64,000 nucleotides of DNA from a virus: the IMG/VR virus record IMGVR_UViG_3300043427_003220, positions 1 to 64,000 of that record; one strand, 5' to 3'. Below are positions 42,335 to 49,474 of this stretch, in pieces (within the stretch, counting starts at the first letter, position 1; every line of letters begins with the position of its first letter). Under the pieces are notes generated by a model. The model was not told the origin of the DNA and ran no database searches. It worked only from the letters and a program-made list of their open reading frames with translations. The position numbers and the translations under genes are program-made.

Positions 42335-43315
42335 ATGTCCTATCTATCTTTGACTCTAAATACAGCGGCCTCTTCAGTTGAAAACCCGCTAAAATCAACA
42401 ACCGCAGCAACTATGAACTTTGAAGTTGCTGGACTAGTCCTCGATATTGCCGAGGGCTTTAGCGTATCTCTTGACCCCTATGAAGAGCGCATTATTGCGT
42501 CAACTCGCAAGTCACTGTCTCTTGACGCCACAACACAACTTCAGATTATTCAGCCTTATAATAGTTTAGGGCAGGAATCTCTTTGGAGAGTGCAGTGGAT
42601 TGGCGGCACAAACCCTAACTTTCGTGTTAGAAGGTCACTTACGGTTAACTCTACGACCACCGTCAGCGTAACTCGCCTTAATGATATTGTTGCTCGTGTG
42701 CAGTTTTCAGGAGCAATTGGCTCGAATGCAAAATTAAACGATATTCTTCTCTTTGAAAAAGACAATGATATTGGTTTACAATCTCCTTTCAATGCGGTCA
42801 ATACCGGCATTCCTTGTCGTATTGTAGGAGTTGGAGCAGACTTCCTCGACGTGGAAGATTCAGGAGTTCTTGTTAATGACCCAAGTGTTCTCCTTGGCGT
42901 TGATTATCTCGATGTACTCAAAGTCTTTTCCGCTATTGGTGCTCAAATCACTGATACTCTGAGTATTTCATCTTCTGCATTCAACTACGGAAACCGAGGT
43001 TCGTTCAAGATTGTTGCTGTGTCGGCAGACTATATTGACATTGAAGCGCCATCTCTTGTTCCCGAAACGGTATCCAACATTACCGAAGGTTTTAGAATTT
43101 TCATTAATACTATTTATTACATTGCCCTGAAGGCAAAGGGTTCGTTTAAGTTGGTCGTTGATGAAAAAGAACTTGACCTTTCTCCGTTAGGTGATACAGC
43201 TATATTTGCAAGCTCCGTGACTTGCTCAGAAGTTATTGTTAAGAATATGTCTGATGGTATGTTGTCTGTTGAGGGTCTTTGGTGCGCTTCTGGTATAAAC
43301 GGAACTGCTTGTTAA
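42335..43315 (+). CDS. Probable structural protein upstream of the portal
   Basis: The 326-aa product is beta-rich and Thr/Ser/Val-rich, with repeated strand pairs (NDIVARVQFSGAIGSNAKLN, ADFLDVEDSGVLVND, ADYIDIEAPSLVPE). Two DxxDVED/DYIDIEA-like segments (about 172 and 236) hint at an internal repeat, also similar to phrases in the long fibre at 57604 (NAGYIDVVNPKRTD). A head- or neck-associated virion protein is the best guess. It lacks major capsid signatures. Confidence 0.55.
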   Translation: MSYLSLTLNTAASSVENPLKSTTAATMNFEVAGLVLDIAEGFSVSLDPYEERIIASTRKSLSLDATTQLQIIQPYNSLGQESLWRVQWIGGTNPNFRVRRSLTVNSTTTVSVTRLNDIVARVQFSGAIGSNAKLNDILLFEKDNDIGLQSPFNAVNTGIPCRIVGVGADFLDVEDSGVLVNDPSVLLGVDYLDVLKVFSAIGAQITDTLSISSSAFNYGNRGSFKIVAVSADYIDIEAPSLVPETVSNITEGFRIFINTIYYIALKAKGSFKLVVDEKELDLSPLGDTAIFASSVTCSEVIVKNMSDGMLSVEGLWCASGINGTAC

Positions 43316-43330
43316 TAATAGGAAATTTCA

Positions 43331-45325
43331 ATGTCAGACGATAAGAAAATTACTATCAAAATAGCAGACGGCATAAGTCCAGACGAAAACATCAACGTCA
43401 ACTCGATTGATGATGTGACTGGAATCATTAAGCAGCGCCTTGGTCGCACAATGCTATCTAAGTCCGATGTCCAAAAAATCAACGAAGAAGAGTTCAAAAA
43501 GCGCAAATACAAACAATCTAAAGTCAAGTTTGGTTCACGCTTTAATACTCGCATTGGTGTAGGCGACTCTCTTTCAAAAGAGCCCAAGCGCCTCTCAGAC
43601 GCTGAACTCAAAGAGCTTTCATTGATTGACCCATATATTGGCGCAATCATCAACACCCGTGTTGCCCAAATTTCTAGCTTTGGTGCCCAATCTGAGTCTA
43701 AGTTTGACAAGGGTGTTCGCGTTATCGACCTAGAAGAGATTCGCCGTGAAGACTTTGAGACAGAAGAAGCTTTTGAGCGCGAACTCAAACTTCGTGAAGC
43801 GGAAAAGAAAGCCATCCTTGAGTGGGTACTGAAGTGCGGCACGTCGGACAAAAGAATCCTTGATGAGATGTATGAAGCCGCCGACCCTACTTTCAAGCAT
43901 TGTTCTTTGAAGGACTACTTTCAGGCTCAGTCCCGTGCATTGTTGACGTTTGGCCGTAGTGCTAGACAGAACCTTCTAAATGCTGATGGGACTATCTGCG
44001 CTTTTAGGCCAACTCCTATTGAGACTATCAAGCAAGTTAAGTTTGGCTCTAAGGTTCATGTAACCGCTGTCTCTGATATTGCTCAGCAGTCAGAAGTAGA
44101 CGCTGAGCAGTACAACAAGATTCCTGTAAACGACAAGCCCATCGCTTACGTACAAGAAGTAGACGGCGTTCAGACTGGTTTCTTTACTGAAGAAGACTTG
44201 AAAGTTGTTTACTATCAAGTTCAATCATTCCTTGACCTCAATGGTTACCCAATGGGGCCTATTGAGTTTGCTTTGTTCTTGGTTTACATTCATCAGCACA
44301 CATTGAGTTACCTCCGCAATCAGTTTGTAAAGGGTCAGCTCTCAAAGAGCATGATTGTCATTAGGCCAACCGACCCATCAGTCAAAATTTCTGATGAAGA
44401 TATTGAATCTTTTAAGATGGAGATTCAAAACCTAGCCACAAGAACAGACAATAGTGCTGTCATTCCAGTCATTGGTGGGCCGGTTGAGCTTGAACTTATC
44501 AAGACAACCGAGACTCCAAAAGATATGGAATGGATGCAGGTCGAGCAAACGGTCATTCGTGCATTGTGCTCTGCCTTTCAGATTTCCCCTACAGAAGCTG
44601 GCTTTGGACAGTTGGGCGATACTGCAGGCATGGGGCAAGGTTCACGTGACTACGAACTTGTTCAAGGTGAAGAGCGCGGCCTAAGACTCTTAGTAGATAT
44701 CTTGATGGAAGACATCAATGATGCCGTCTATCAAAACTTCCCCGAAGCCAAGAAGCGTTACAAGGTAGCAGCATTCGGCGTTGGTAATGAGACACGTGAA
44801 GGCGTGTTGCAACGCCAAGTCCAAGAGCTACAGACGACAGCAACTCTAAATTCGCTGTTCAGCGATTCTGACAAAAATAGACAATTTGAGTATGGCGGCG
44901 ACGTTCCTCTAGCCCCAGCATTCCACCAAAACGTGGCTCGCTATATGACTTATGGAAAGTTTATGGAAACGTACTTTGGAATGGAAGGTGCAAGTAAGCG
45001 CCCAGAGTTAGACTTTATTATTGACCCCAACCTCAATCAAGCCTATCAGCAACTCAAGATGGGTATGCAGCAGATGCAGGCTCAGCAGCAGGCATTGGGA
45101 TTGCAGGGCCAACAGATGCAGCTTGAGATGCAACAGGCTCAGATGCAACAGGCGGCTCAAGGCGGACAACCACAACAGGGTCAACCTCAACAACAGCCAG
45201 AAGAGCAGCAGAAGTCAGAAGACGTTGAGCTTCAAAAAGCATGGGAAGAGTCTATGAAGTCTAACCACGAAAGCCTATTGAAATCATGGCTTAGGATTCA
45301 TGACTCAAAGATTGATGAAGAATAA
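43331..45325 (+). CDS. Portal protein
   Basis: The 664-aa product forms the ring through which DNA enters and leaves the head. Typical features: the N-terminal LSLIDPYIGAIINTRVAQISSF, a long helical region around EIRREDFETEEAFERELK, the crown/stem region VYIHQHTLSYLRNQFVKGQ, the SKSMIVIRPTDPSV strand, and EWMQVEQTVIRALCSAFQIS with PTEAGFGQLGDTAGMGQGSRDYE, a portal signature. The C-terminal 90 residues are extremely Gln-rich (about 575-635), low complexity, before a final acidic helix. It lies downstream of the terminase and HNH genes, as expected. Confidence 0.88.
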   Translation: MSDDKKITIKIADGISPDENINVNSIDDVTGIIKQRLGRTMLSKSDVQKINEEEFKKRKYKQSKVKFGSRFNTRIGVGDSLSKEPKRLSDAELKELSLIDPYIGAIINTRVAQISSFGAQSESKFDKGVRVIDLEEIRREDFETEEAFERELKLREAEKKAILEWVLKCGTSDKRILDEMYEAADPTFKHCSLKDYFQAQSRALLTFGRSARQNLLNADGTICAFRPTPIETIKQVKFGSKVHVTAVSDIAQQSEVDAEQYNKIPVNDKPIAYVQEVDGVQTGFFTEEDLKVVYYQVQSFLDLNGYPMGPIEFALFLVYIHQHTLSYLRNQFVKGQLSKSMIVIRPTDPSVKISDEDIESFKMEIQNLATRTDNSAVIPVIGGPVELELIKTTETPKDMEWMQVEQTVIRALCSAFQISPTEAGFGQLGDTAGMGQGSRDYELVQGEERGLRLLVDILMEDINDAVYQNFPEAKKRYKVAAFGVGNETREGVLQRQVQELQTTATLNSLFSDSDKNRQFEYGGDVPLAPAFHQNVARYMTYGKFMETYFGMEGASKRPELDFIIDPNLNQAYQQLKMGMQQMQAQQQALGLQGQQMQLEMQQAQMQQAAQGGQPQQGQPQQQPEEQQKSEDVELQKAWEESMKSNHESLLKSWLRIHDSKIDEE

Positions 45326-45326
45326 T

Positions 45327-45354
45327 TAAAGTTCGTTCCCGTGTGTTCCGATAA
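45327..45354 (+). promoter_or_regulatory. Sigma-28 (FliA)-type promoter, site 7
   Basis: TAAAGTTC (45327-45334), a 12-nt spacer and TCCGATAA (45347-45354): 14 of 16 positions, with a spacer one base longer than consensus. It lies right after the portal stop, 21 nt before the start at 45376. Confidence 0.6.
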
Positions 45355-45375
45355 TTGTACTTGGAGGTACCCGTT

Positions 45376-45675
45376 ATGAGTAAAGCAGTAGAAGCAAGAG
45401 AACTAGCAGACAAGTTTAATGACCCTGAGCAAAAAGACAAAAGATTGCAGGGTCTTATGGATTTTATTGTTGATATTCTTTTGGAAGATGCTATTAATGC
45501 TGCTAAGCGCGGTCTTTATGACATGTCTTACAAAATGGGTGACATGGAAAAAGAGCGTATCCGTCTTGCTAACCTCCAAGAAGAAGAAGTTACTAAAAAA
45601 GTAATTGATAAGATGAATCAGCTTGGATTTCAGGCTGGTTTTAGCCGTCCCTACATCAACGTCTCATGGAAATAA
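45376..45675 (+). CDS. Hypothetical 99-aa helical protein
   Basis: The start is ATG 45376 with GGAGG 7 nt upstream. The product is helical and charged (FNDPEQKDKRLQGLMDFIVD, then MEKERIRLANLQEEEVTKKV) and ends SRPYINVSWK. It forms a three-gene unit with the next two genes, which follow with overlap or near-contact. No family is recognised. Confidence 0.62.
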   Translation: MSKAVEARELADKFNDPEQKDKRLQGLMDFIVDILLEDAINAAKRGLYDMSYKMGDMEKERIRLANLQEEEVTKKVIDKMNQLGFQAGFSRPYINVSWK

Positions 45676-45902
45676 ATGAGGCGCTCGACCAGCTTGTTGA
45701 GTTGGTCAAAAAAATCCTTTCAAAAAAGAAAACAAAAGTAATTGGAATCAGAGACTTAGAGAGGGCTGCTCAAAAGGCAGACATTCAAATAGTTCTTGAC
45801 GAAGACACTGTGGCTGAGTTATGTTTTAGGCTACGTGACGAGAATGTGATTGCCCGCCCACAAGGAGCTGGCGTCTTTCGCCACATTAGAATTGTGGAGT
45901 AG
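45666..45902 (+). CDS. Hypothetical 78-aa protein, possible winged-helix
   Basis: The gene overlaps the previous one by 10 nt. The order of helices and the final strand pair (IRDLERAAQKADIQIVLDED, VAELCFRLRDENVIARPQGA, FRHIRIV) resembles a small winged-helix domain, but no specific family is recognised. It may be a regulator or nucleic-acid contact protein. Confidence 0.5.
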   Translation: MEINEALDQLVELVKKILSKKKTKVIGIRDLERAAQKADIQIVLDEDTVAELCFRLRDENVIARPQGAGVFRHIRIVE

Positions 45903-45904
45903 TT

Positions 45905-46366
45905 ATGTCTGAACATAAAAAAACAGTAGAAATGCTACTTGGCCTCAAAAGCAGACTGATTGCTGGTTCTAAGTCAGGCTATAGACGCCGTCATCCTAAA
46001 AACCTTGTTTGTTTTAATGCCAATGTTGTCGTCGAGGGGTTGGGAAAAGTTTGGTATGGCGACTTAGATATTACCTTGGATGAGGCTTTATTGGTTAGGC
46101 TGGCTCAGCTTCTTGAGAGAGAAGTTTATGTGTTGCAAGAGATGGACGGACGGTTTGAGAACGAAGATAACCCCAAAATCGAAAAAGCTGTATATAAAGT
46201 TGCCAAGATACCTTTTATGAGTTGGCATATTTATGAAGGTGAAATTCGCATTGAGTATTACGAGAGAAGCAAGAAAAGCGGCGTCATTCAAGAGAAGTCT
46301 AAAAGACAAATAGATAAAATTTTGGAAAGACTCAAAGAGCAAAGCGGAAAAGCGGCTTTTGTTTAA
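45905..46366 (+). CDS. Hypothetical 153-aa protein
   Basis: It starts 2 nt after the previous stop (TAGTTATG). The product is basic. Its middle has CFNANVVVEGLGKVWYGDLD and a helix (EALLVRLAQLLEREVYVLQE), followed by a Lys/Glu-rich C-terminal helix. The VEG-x-GKVWYGDLDI phrase is one I associate with unnamed proteins of large phages. No function can be given. Confidence 0.6.
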   Translation: MSEHKKTVEMLLGLKSRLIAGSKSGYRRRHPKNLVCFNANVVVEGLGKVWYGDLDITLDEALLVRLAQLLEREVYVLQEMDGRFENEDNPKIEKAVYKVAKIPFMSWHIYEGEIRIEYYERSKKSGVIQEKSKRQIDKILERLKEQSGKAAFV

Positions 46367-46397
46367 CTGAAAATATACTTTTCTTTATGGTGTTTAA

Positions 46398-47009
46398 ATG
46401 AAAGTAAATCTTCCTACGGTGACTCTTATTATTGCTGACTGTGTTGACTACGATAGAGCCAAACTGTCTTTTGACCACTGTAGAGCCGTCTGCAACTTCG
46501 GCGAAGCTAAACTATTAACTCACTTCGACACTCAAGACTCCAATATAGTAAAAATCCCTCAAATTAAGTCTATTGAAGAGTATTCTCATTTTATGATTAA
46601 AGACTTGGCTAACTACTTTGACACTCAGCATGTCTTAGTGGCTCAGTGGGATGGGTTTGTTTGGAAGCCAGAGTTGTGGGACAACAAATTTCTTCAGTAC
46701 GACTACATCGGGGCACCATGGCCTGAGAGTGTTCTGTTTAAGGGAGTGCCCAAGCATTTCAATGTAGGTAATGGAGGATTTTCTCTTAGGAGCAAAAGGC
46801 TTCAAGATTTTCTACGAGATGACGATAATATTACTATGCACAGGGCAGAAGACGTGGCAATATGCCAGCTTAATAGGGCGTACTTGGAAGCCAAGGGGTT
46901 TACGTTTGCTCCGTTTGAGCTAGCTAAGAAGTTTAGTTGGGAATGCTTGGAAATGAGTCCAGCATTCGGAGTTCATGCTAGGTTGAGGTTGGTTAAGAAA
47001 GGGGAGTGA
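46398..47009 (+). CDS. DUF5672-type glycosyltransferase
   Basis: The 203-aa product matches the DUF5672 family of putative glycosyltransferases: LPTVTLIIADCVDYDRA at the start, YSHFMIKDLANYF, HVLVAQWDGFVWKPELWDN, FLQYDYIGAPWP, NVGNGGFSLRSKRL and RAEDVAICQLNR. The Gln-Trp-Asp-Gly element (about residues 86-89) takes the place of a DxD metal/sugar-nucleotide site. It is full length for the compact members of the family. It may modify phage DNA, a virion protein or host surface glycans; the target is not visible. It precedes a lipoprotein gene by 2 nt. Confidence 0.82.
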   Translation: MKVNLPTVTLIIADCVDYDRAKLSFDHCRAVCNFGEAKLLTHFDTQDSNIVKIPQIKSIEEYSHFMIKDLANYFDTQHVLVAQWDGFVWKPELWDNKFLQYDYIGAPWPESVLFKGVPKHFNVGNGGFSLRSKRLQDFLRDDDNITMHRAEDVAICQLNRAYLEAKGFTFAPFELAKKFSWECLEMSPAFGVHARLRLVKKGE

Positions 47010-47011
47010 TT

Positions 47012-47254
47012 ATGAGAGCATTGCTGTTACTCTTATTGGTTGGTTGTGCGACTGCTCCAAAGCCTGATAAGCCAGACTTGTGTGCGACTGTTTATGACCC
47101 TCATCTTTGCCTTATCACTATTGACAGTACGACATTTGCTGCTCACGGCAGTAACCGCTGTGTTGCCATTAGAAAGTTGAAAAAAACTCTTGAAGAAAGA
47201 GGGCACAATCCTCTAATAGTAGAAAAGGCGGAATGTGGGCGAGTTTATGAATAA
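47012..47254 (+). CDS. Predicted lipoprotein 3
   Basis: The start is ATG 47012 with AAGGGGAG upstream (a GTG at 47006 is less likely). The 80-aa product has a short lipoprotein signal, MRALLLLLLVGCATA, with lipobox LVGC at residues 9-12. The mature part of about 68 residues holds four Cys (DLCAT, HLCLI, NRCVA, AECGR), so two disulfides are plausible. It lies next to the glycosyltransferase. The role could be envelope modification or superinfection exclusion; neither is proven. Confidence 0.68.
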   Translation: MRALLLLLLVGCATAPKPDKPDLCATVYDPHLCLITIDSTTFAAHGSNRCVAIRKLKKTLEERGHNPLIVEKAECGRVYE

Positions 47255-47262
47255 GAGTCAGT

Positions 47263-47290
47263 TGCCGAGGATTCCTCGGTAGCTTATTTT
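47263..47290 (+). terminator. Possible weak terminator hairpin
   Basis: CCGAGG and CCTCGG pair around ATT (47265-47279), with a G-U and a T-A pair extending the stem. The following sequence TAGCTTATTTTG has only a short T-run. It separates the lipoprotein gene from the next start, so partial termination or mRNA end protection is possible. Confidence 0.35.
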
Positions 47291-47305
47291 GAATGGGGGA
47301 TAATT

Positions 47306-47659
47306 ATGACTGAATCTAACTACATGAAATATCGAGGAAAATGCAAAGAAATGGCAGAACAGGCTGCTGCCGAAGACCCCTCGCTTACAGTAGTGCGCGG
47401 TCATTATTATTGTCCACTATGGAACCGCCGCGAACCTCACTGGTGGTGCGTCAAACCAGATGGCGAAATTGTTGACCCCACAGCCCTTCAGTTTCCTTCA
47501 GGTGGCCTTGGAATTGGCGAATACGAGCCGTTTTATGGTTACTTGGCCTGCGAAGAATGCGGAAAGACCATTCACGAAGACGAGCGCCATGCGGGTTATT
47601 CTGTTTGCAGCTATGAGTGCTATGGCAGCATGGTCGGATTGTTGCGGAGAAGTTTATGA
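47306..47659 (+). CDS. Hypothetical phage protein with zinc ribbon
   Basis: The 117-aa product reads YMKYRGKCKEMAEQAAAEDP, VVRGHYYCPLWNRREPHWWC, VKPDGEIVDPTALQFPSG, then a terminal zinc ribbon (CEECGKTI ... CSYECYG). This combination of RGKCKE, RGHYYCP-W, HWWCVKPDG and zinc ribbon is common in unnamed proteins of many tailed phages. The WWxVxxDGxIxDPTA phrase suggests a small enzyme-like or binding fold. Function is unknown. It overlaps the next gene by ATGA. Confidence 0.72.
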   Translation: MTESNYMKYRGKCKEMAEQAAAEDPSLTVVRGHYYCPLWNRREPHWWCVKPDGEIVDPTALQFPSGGLGIGEYEPFYGYLACEECGKTIHEDERHAGYSVCSYECYGSMVGLLRRSL

Positions 47660-48060
47660 ATAGCCTTGAACAACTACAACAAATTAAAGAATTAGCCCTC
47701 AATCTTTTTGATGGCGAATATGCAGCAAATGAATGGCTAAACACGCCAAATCATTTGTTTTTTGACAAAACGCCTCTTGAATATGCCAATAGTGTAAACG
47801 CCCAAAGTGTTATTGACGTGCTAAAAGAATGGTCTGAAGAGCCTAGCTATCCAACTTTTGACGAGCTAAAAGCGTGGCTAGACATAAAGACTGAACATCT
47901 TGACCCAGAAGACCTCAAGATTGTTGACTCGTGTTTTGAGCGAGCCGGTAAATATGGCTTAGAGTGGGAGATTATTTACACCATTCATCGTTCTTACAAC
48001 GATGAGAGCTTTAACGTCGTTGAATATTTGCTAGATGCTTGTGATGATTGGGATATATGA
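47656..48060 (+). CDS. Protein with MbcA/ParS/Xre-type antitoxin-like domain (DUF2384-like)
   Basis: The start is ATG 47656, overlapping the previous stop. Residues about 22-60 (AANEWLNTPNHLFFDKTPLE, then YANSVNAQSVIDVLKEW) match the DUF2384 pattern: A-x2-WL-x-T-P-N, x4, TPLE-x-A, then V-x2-L. In bacteria that domain binds RES or MbcT toxins and is usually preceded by an Xre helix-turn-helix, absent here. The C-terminal 70 residues are acidic and unrecognised. No toxin gene lies nearby. It could neutralise a host toxin-antitoxin defence (speculation). Confidence 0.6.
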   Translation: MNSLEQLQQIKELALNLFDGEYAANEWLNTPNHLFFDKTPLEYANSVNAQSVIDVLKEWSEEPSYPTFDELKAWLDIKTEHLDPEDLKIVDSCFERAGKYGLEWEIIYTIHRSYNDESFNVVEYLLDACDDWDI

Positions 48061-48323
48061 GTATTCAAAAACTTAAAGAACATATTGAAAATTTTATGAA
48101 TAAAAAGCGTGAATTTAATGAGTTTAAGTTTACGTGTAAAGACGATAGGCATTCACTCGGAGTTTACCTAACTATTTGGAATCGTTACGGTCATTTTGTG
48201 TATCATTATTTTAGTTTGGAAATATGCAAACAGTTTTCTGGTTCAGAAGATTTTATTATTGAATATGGATGCACACAAGCAATTCGTCTTTTAAACAGGG
48301 ATTATTATGAGGGGAACTTTTAA
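48057..48323 (+). CDS. Hypothetical 88-aa protein
   Basis: The ATG overlaps the previous stop (ATGA). The product is a small alpha/beta protein (IQKLKEHIENFMNKKREFNE, then LGVYLTIWNRYGHFVYHYFS) rich in aromatic residues. No family is recognised. It directly abuts the next gene without a gap. Confidence 0.58.
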   Translation: MSIQKLKEHIENFMNKKREFNEFKFTCKDDRHSLGVYLTIWNRYGHFVYHYFSLEICKQFSGSEDFIIEYGCTQAIRLLNRDYYEGNF

Positions 48324-48563
48324 ATGAAACTCGAAGTTGGCAAAAAATACCAAGATAGCCAAAATAGAGTTATTAAGATTATTTCAGATGTAGCCAGCCT
48401 TCCATTTTGCTACATAGGGGAAGTTCTATTTACTGGCGAGCTTGCAAGGTACTCACACGATGGAACGATTTATGGTTCTAATGACATTAATCTTGTAAAA
48501 GAACTCGGTACGACTCAGAAGATGGATTGCCTGCAAGACCAAAGCGCACGATTGTACACCTGA
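48324..48563 (+). CDS. Hypothetical small beta protein (MKLExGKKY type)
   Basis: The 79-aa product begins MKLEVGKKYQDSQNRVIKII and has LFTGELARYSHDGTIYGSND, a beta-rich pattern I associate with small unnamed phage proteins. The last 14 residues (KMDCLQDQSARLYT) look unlike the rest and run across a region where another frame has better coding character (see 48569). A frameshift joining the two is possible. Confidence 0.55.
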   Translation: MKLEVGKKYQDSQNRVIKIISDVASLPFCYIGEVLFTGELARYSHDGTIYGSNDINLVKELGTTQKMDCLQDQSARLYT

Positions 48564-48568
48564 CGGAA

Positions 48569-48676
48569 ATGGGCAGTCACATTTATGTCCTTAGTACCGA
48601 TGGAAAGTTATTTCGTAATCATTGGGCAACACCGCAAGAATGGCAAGCACTTCCAGACTTGCCGCAGGAGGACTAA
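48569..48676 (+). CDS. Short 35-aa reading frame, possibly the shifted end of the previous gene
   Basis: ATG 48569 lies 6 nt after the previous stop. The product is GSHIYVLSTDGKLFRNHWAT, then PQEWQALPDLPQED. The YVLSTDGKLF...W..LP.LP pattern is typical of small phage proteins, so this frame looks real even though it is short. The frame is open upstream from about 48492, inside the gene before. It may be a separate small gene, or the original C-terminus separated by a frameshift. Confidence 0.45.
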   Translation: MGSHIYVLSTDGKLFRNHWATPQEWQALPDLPQED

Positions 48677-48677
48677 T

Positions 48678-48908
48678 ATGAGACGCAGTTTCACACTACT
48701 CCGTAGTGACTACCTTTATCACTGCCTGTTCACCGACGAGTTCAACACTCCAGAAGATAAGATTGACCAGCAGATAGAGGACGTTATCAAGAATGAGGCG
48801 GAAATATGGGAGTGGGCGGAGTACGAGTGGACTAAGCATAAGATTGTCAGTGAGTTTATGGAGCCAAAGATTACCTATTACATCGTGGAAGTGAGGGAGA
48901 AAAGATGA
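48678..48908 (+). CDS. Hypothetical 76-aa acidic protein
   Basis: The start is ATG 48678 with AGGAGG 6 nt upstream; the frame is open further upstream but that part is not needed. The product is acidic and helical (PEDKIDQQIEDVIKNEAEIW, EWAEYEWTKHKIVSEF), with many aromatic residues. It overlaps the next gene by ATGA. No family is recognised. Confidence 0.6.
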   Translation: MRRSFTLLRSDYLYHCLFTDEFNTPEDKIDQQIEDVIKNEAEIWEWAEYEWTKHKIVSEFMEPKITYYIVEVREKR

Positions 48909-49090
48909 AAGTCTACGCAATTGTTGAAAATTCTGGCCCATTTACTGTCCTTCTTCATTTGACTGTTTATCGCACAGAAGAGCAGGCTCAAGAGGCCCTT
49001 GAACAAATCAATAAAGATTACGTAGAGTGGTCAAAAGATACAGAATTTGTTTCTAAAGCAAAAGTTATTGAGTTAGAAGTTGCGGACTAA
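48905..49090 (+). CDS. Hypothetical 61-aa protein
   Basis: This gene is coupled to the previous one by ATGA. It reads KVYAIVENSGPFTVLLHLTV, YRTEEQAQEALEQINKDYVE, with a beta-helix-beta layout similar to the tiny proteins at 35034 and 36522. The sigma-28-type promoter 8 overlaps its stop codon. Function is unknown. Confidence 0.6.
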   Translation: MKVYAIVENSGPFTVLLHLTVYRTEEQAQEALEQINKDYVEWSKDTEFVSKAKVIELEVAD

Positions 49091-49114
49091 AGTTTTTCCT
49101 TGTCCTGCCGATAA
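49088..49114 (+). promoter_or_regulatory. Sigma-28 (FliA) promoter, exact consensus, site 8
   Basis: TAAAGTTT (49088-49095), an 11-nt spacer and GCCGATAA (49107-49114): 16 of 16 positions of the FliA consensus with the ideal spacer. The nearest good start codon is 190 nt downstream (49304), and a second such site lies at 49255, so this promoter may make a leader or a small RNA. Confidence 0.8.
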
Positions 49115-49254
49115 GCCTTATGTTATGAGTGAGAATTATGAGTCTTGTCCACTATAGACAAACTACTTTGCCTATAATAAAAGCCACTTTCACTATAAAC
49201 AAATTTCATACTCATGAAATTTAGATTACGAACTAATGAAATTATGACTCTTTA
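49115..49254 (+). other. Non-coding leader between two sigma-28-type promoters
   Basis: This AT-rich segment has no convincing gene. It holds a dyad (ATTTCAT and ATGAAAT around ACTC, near 49203-49220) and two similar stretches, CACTATAGACAAAC at 49150 and CACTATAAACAAAT at 49191, 41 nt apart. It would be the start of the transcript from promoter 8, and might be an untranslated leader, a small RNA or a regulator-binding region. Confidence 0.4.
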
Positions 49255-49282
49255 TAAAGTTTTATCAATAAGAATCCGATAA
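49255..49282 (+). promoter_or_regulatory. Sigma-28 (FliA)-type promoter, site 9
   Basis: TAAAGTTT (49255-49262, perfect), a 12-nt spacer and TCCGATAA (49275-49282): 15 of 16 positions, spacer one base long. It precedes the start at 49304 with AAGGGGG between. Confidence 0.65.
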
Positions 49283-49303
49283 GCATATCAAAGGGGGAAA
49301 GCC

Positions 49304-49474
49304 ATGTTCTACACTATCACAGCCACAATTGATGATGAGGTCCACGTAGTTGCCACAAACGTCCCAGACGACGAGCTTGAAGGAGAGCTTCAACATCTAA
49401 CCCGCAGGCACGAGTTTAAGAACGTGACTCGGTTTGAGATAACTGAAGAGCCTGTTTTTAGTCTATCGCCTTAG
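49304..49474 (+). CDS. Small 56-aa protein under a sigma-28-type promoter
   Basis: ATG 49304 follows AAAGGGGGAAAGCC. The product reads FYTITATIDDEVHVVATNVP, DDELEGELQHLTRRHEFKNV, TRFEITEEPVFSLSP. It opens with a beta strand, then a charged helix, then a strand, like the other tiny accessory proteins. The promoter, ribosome site and well-balanced codon use support a real gene. Confidence 0.62.
   Translation: MFYTITATIDDEVHVVATNVPDDELEGELQHLTRRHEFKNVTRFEITEEPVFSLSP

Noticed and set aside
43312-43896. 194-aa minus-strand reading frame over the start of the portal gene
   Set aside because: Ser/Arg/Leu-rich shadow frame antisense to the portal, with no promoter or ribosome site.
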